From Bacillota bacterium (GTDB taxonomy: Bacteria > Bacillota > UBA4882 > UBA8346): a stretch of 24,828 nt of DNA. The translations under genes were made by a program, and so were the position numbers. The DNA is taken from NCBI GenBank assembly GCA_023435565.1, contig JAEYRN010000059.1, positions 1 to 24,828 of the forward strand, read 5' to 3'. The notes under the pieces were generated by a model. That model was given only the letters and a program-made list of their open reading frames with translations, was not told where the DNA came from and made no database searches. Below, in pieces: positions 23,662 through 24,828 of this stretch; positions within the stretch are counted from its first letter, which is position 1; each line of letters opens with the position of its first letter.

Positions 23662-23670
23662 GTTATTGTT

Positions 23671-23840
23671 GTGCCGAAGGGAGAATGAGGGGAACTTCGC
23701 TATTGGGGGAAAATTAGGGCTAAGTGATGCGAAAAAATGATCGGAATATCGGGGATGGGGACTATTATTGCGAATGAATGGGCGGATATTGGTAGATCTT
23801 CGCAATACCAGCCCTAGGCCGGCCCATCGTGGGCACGGCC
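23671..23840 (+). promoter_or_regulatory. Structured 5' leader, possible c-di-AMP (ydaO-type) riboswitch
   Basis: A closing stem GTGCC (23671-23675) with GGCAC (23832-23836) can enclose TAGGGCT/AGCCCTA (23715-23721 and 23810-23816) and ATTGCGAA/TTCGCAAT (23767-23774 and 23799-23806). Conserved-looking strings appear in ydaO order: GCCGAA, GAGGGGAAC, TTGGGGGAA, CAGC, and CCCATCGTGGGCAC at the end, just before the ribosome binding site. GGCCG/CGGCC with GCCC/GGGC (23817-23840) competes with the closing stem. The middle does not match the recalled consensus well, so the class is tentative; the folding capacity is seen directly. Confidence 0.35.
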
Positions 23841-23867
23841 AAAATCAAAACCAAAGGAGCAAAAAAA

Positions 23868-24464
23868 ATGAAAAGAATTATACAAATCATGTCTGTTATT
23901 TTTTGCATTTTATTAAGTGTAGGCGGATTAATACTGGCTGAAACTGAATCAAATACTGATGTGATAGAACGTATTGGGGTTAAAGGTCCTTTAGAATTTA
24001 ATAAAACAGTTTTTGAACTTGCATGGAGCGATAAACCAGATGATACATATTATGCCCAAGAATATCTACCTACAGGTGAAAATCTTGAAACATTCAATCA
24101 AATGTTGGCAATACATTTATTTGTCAAGGACATAACGGCAAAGAGCGCTGCTCTTAATAAAGCAACAGAATTAGCAATAAAAATGGGTAAAAATGGTTTA
24201 GTATATCTTAAGGGCAATGCAGATGAGAAAACTTTTGTATTAGATTTTACAGTTACCGAAAAAAAGTTAGTGGAGTATAATCTTTATCGTTATCAAGACA
24301 TTGATATAGATGGTAAAAAAGGACTACTGGTTTATATGTATTGTAAACGGGGCTATGGAAAAGATATTAAGCCGTTTTTGAAGACTCTCAAAGAGGTAAG
24401 TGCAGATTTACAAAATGAAATGTTTTCCACAGAAATACCTGTGGTGACAATAGAAAATAAATAG
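23868..24464 (+). CDS. Secreted protein of unknown function
   Basis: A 198-aa protein with a classical signal peptide: MKRIIQIM, a hydrophobic core, and a likely cut after GGLILA (about residue 24). The mature part is mixed alpha/beta with a repeated Glu/Lys-rich character and no cysteine pairs or catalytic motif I recognise. Start choice: AAAGGAGC 7 nt before ATG 23868; the longer in-frame start at 23829 would lie inside the leader hairpin. Base composition is visibly more AT-rich than the flanking leader and downstream DNA, which may point to separate ancestry. Confidence 0.75.
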   Translation: MKRIIQIMSVIFCILLSVGGLILAETESNTDVIERIGVKGPLEFNKTVFELAWSDKPDDTYYAQEYLPTGENLETFNQMLAIHLFVKDITAKSAALNKATELAIKMGKNGLVYLKGNADEKTFVLDFTVTEKKLVEYNLYRYQDIDIDGKKGLLVYMYCKRGYGKDIKPFLKTLKEVSADLQNEMFSTEIPVVTIENK

Positions 24465-24481
24465 TTATTTCCGGAAGCCGA

Positions 24482-24508
24482 CCAGCCAACCATCCATGGT
24501 TCGGCTGG
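24482..24508 (+). repeat. Hairpin downstream of the secreted-protein gene
   Basis: CCAGCC-AACCA pairs with TGGTT-GGCTGG (one bulged C) over a 4-nt loop TCCA: 11 bp starting 18 nt after the stop. There is no T-tract, so it is not a standard intrinsic terminator; it may protect the mRNA 3' end. Confidence 0.6.
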
Positions 24509-24555
24509 CGTGATAGTTGAAACTGAAAGTGATGGGCTGGTACTGCGGAGATCAA

Positions 24556-24701
24556 GGCACTCAAGCTTCGGGGCGCGGTAAGTCAAAGAAATCAAATTCG
24601 AAGAAGTTTTCATGTCATGAAAGTAATGTCATGTAGTCAGCGCGCCCACATCGCTTCGGCAAGTCGAAGTGTCACTATGCCTCGGCGACGTCGTGAGTGC
24701 C
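24556..24701. other. Multi-stem folded element (candidate structured RNA or ssDNA site)
   Basis: An 8-bp closing helix GGCACTCA/TGAGTGCC (24556-24563 and 24694-24701) encloses a 7-bp helix GGGCGCG/CGCGCCC (24571-24577 and 24641-24647). Next to it is the hairpin CTTCG/CGAAG (24654-24658 and 24665-24669), and near the 3' end CGAC/GTCG flanked by CTC/GAG. The stems nest without conflict. No known class is recognised. Confidence 0.45.
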
Positions 24702-24787
24702 AAACGATCTCCGCCATTGCCTTGAAAATTTGGGCCAATAGCGGCTTCCATGGCCGCTCTGAAAAGACATTTGTAGGTGATTCGACG

Positions 24788-24828
24788 ATGGAATTAAAAG
24801 AAATGACTGTGAATGATGTTACAGAAGT
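24788..24828 (+). CDS. Start of a gene cut by the window end
   Basis: ATG at 24788 with TAGGTGAT about 8 nt upstream. Thirteen complete codons remain open to the window edge, reading MELKEMTVNDVTE. Too short to assign. Confidence 0.45.
   Translation, partial: MELKEMTVNDVTE

Larger units (their letters stand above)
24465..24787. other. GC-richer intergenic region with strong folding potential
   Basis: About 320 nt without a credible gene, noticeably richer in G+C than the gene before it. It starts with a hairpin (24482-24508), holds a compact multi-stem element (24556-24701) and ends with AGCGGC/GCCGCT near 24740, before a start codon at the window edge. Confidence 0.6.

Noticed and set aside
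24353..24613. 86-codon minus-strand ORF
   Set aside because: It overlaps the end of the secreted-protein gene and the following hairpin, with no ribosome binding site and unusual composition.
24465..24787. Integron attC site or group II intron fragment
   Set aside because: No GTTRRRY/RYYYAAC core sites and no recognisable domain V or reverse transcriptase sequence.

Overview
The window looks like chromosome from an endospore-forming, low-GC Bacillota (Firmicutes). Evidence: a complete cotJA-cotJB-cotJC spore-coat operon, a T-box leader, strong AGGAGG-type ribosome binding sites throughout, and TTGACA/TATAAT-type promoters with 17-nt spacers. The genus cannot be named from the sequence. No transposase, phage gene, rRNA, tRNA or CRISPR array is visible.

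Layout. (1) 1-2656, minus strand: an ilvB-type acetolactate synthase behind an unusually elaborate leader. The order along the transcript is promoter, valine T-box riboswitch with its own terminator, a 39-codon leader peptide with 14 valine codons, a second very strong terminator, then ilvB. (2) 2884-6813, plus: argH, lysC/dapG-like aspartokinase, apt and a SAM methyltransferase, the last three closely packed. (3) 6877-7713, minus: an amidohydrolase. (4) 7896-10937, plus: a B12-binding-type radical SAM protein (DUF4080-like), a small DUF5668-like membrane protein and a slipin. Two tandem copies of a foldable repeat with compensating base changes follow. (5) 11200-15229, plus: fmdB, argS, a polytopic membrane protein, a YhcH/YjgK/YiaL protein and a lipase-like hydrolase. 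(6) 15358-18352: a sporulation-flavoured block with a ferritin-like protein (possible SigK promoter), two small minus-strand genes, a Cys-rich mini-protein, cotJABC and a probable 24-aa hydrophobic ORF closed by a terminator. cotJA (51 aa) and the 24-aa ORF are very short. (7) 18415-21565: two overlapping paralogues of membrane-anchored FMN glutamate-synthase-like proteins and a CsoR-family repressor with a CstR-like ligand set. (8) 21674-24828: a secreted DUF4139 protein, then about 770 bp of repeat-rich non-coding DNA, a secreted protein of unknown function behind a folded 5' leader that weakly resembles a c-di-AMP riboswitch, a second strongly folded intergenic element, and the first codons of a gene cut by the window end.

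How it fits together. Regions 1 and 2 are amino-acid and nucleotide metabolism (branched-chain, Arg, aspartate family, adenine salvage). Region 6 concerns the spore surface. The strongest unusual signal is the ilvB leader. A T-box whose specifier reads GUA (Val) is stacked upstream of what looks like a classical ribosome-mediated attenuator of the E. coli ivbL type, including visible alternative 1:2, 2:3 and 3:4 pairings. That would make transcription of ilvB depend on valine status through two mechanistically different sensors in series.
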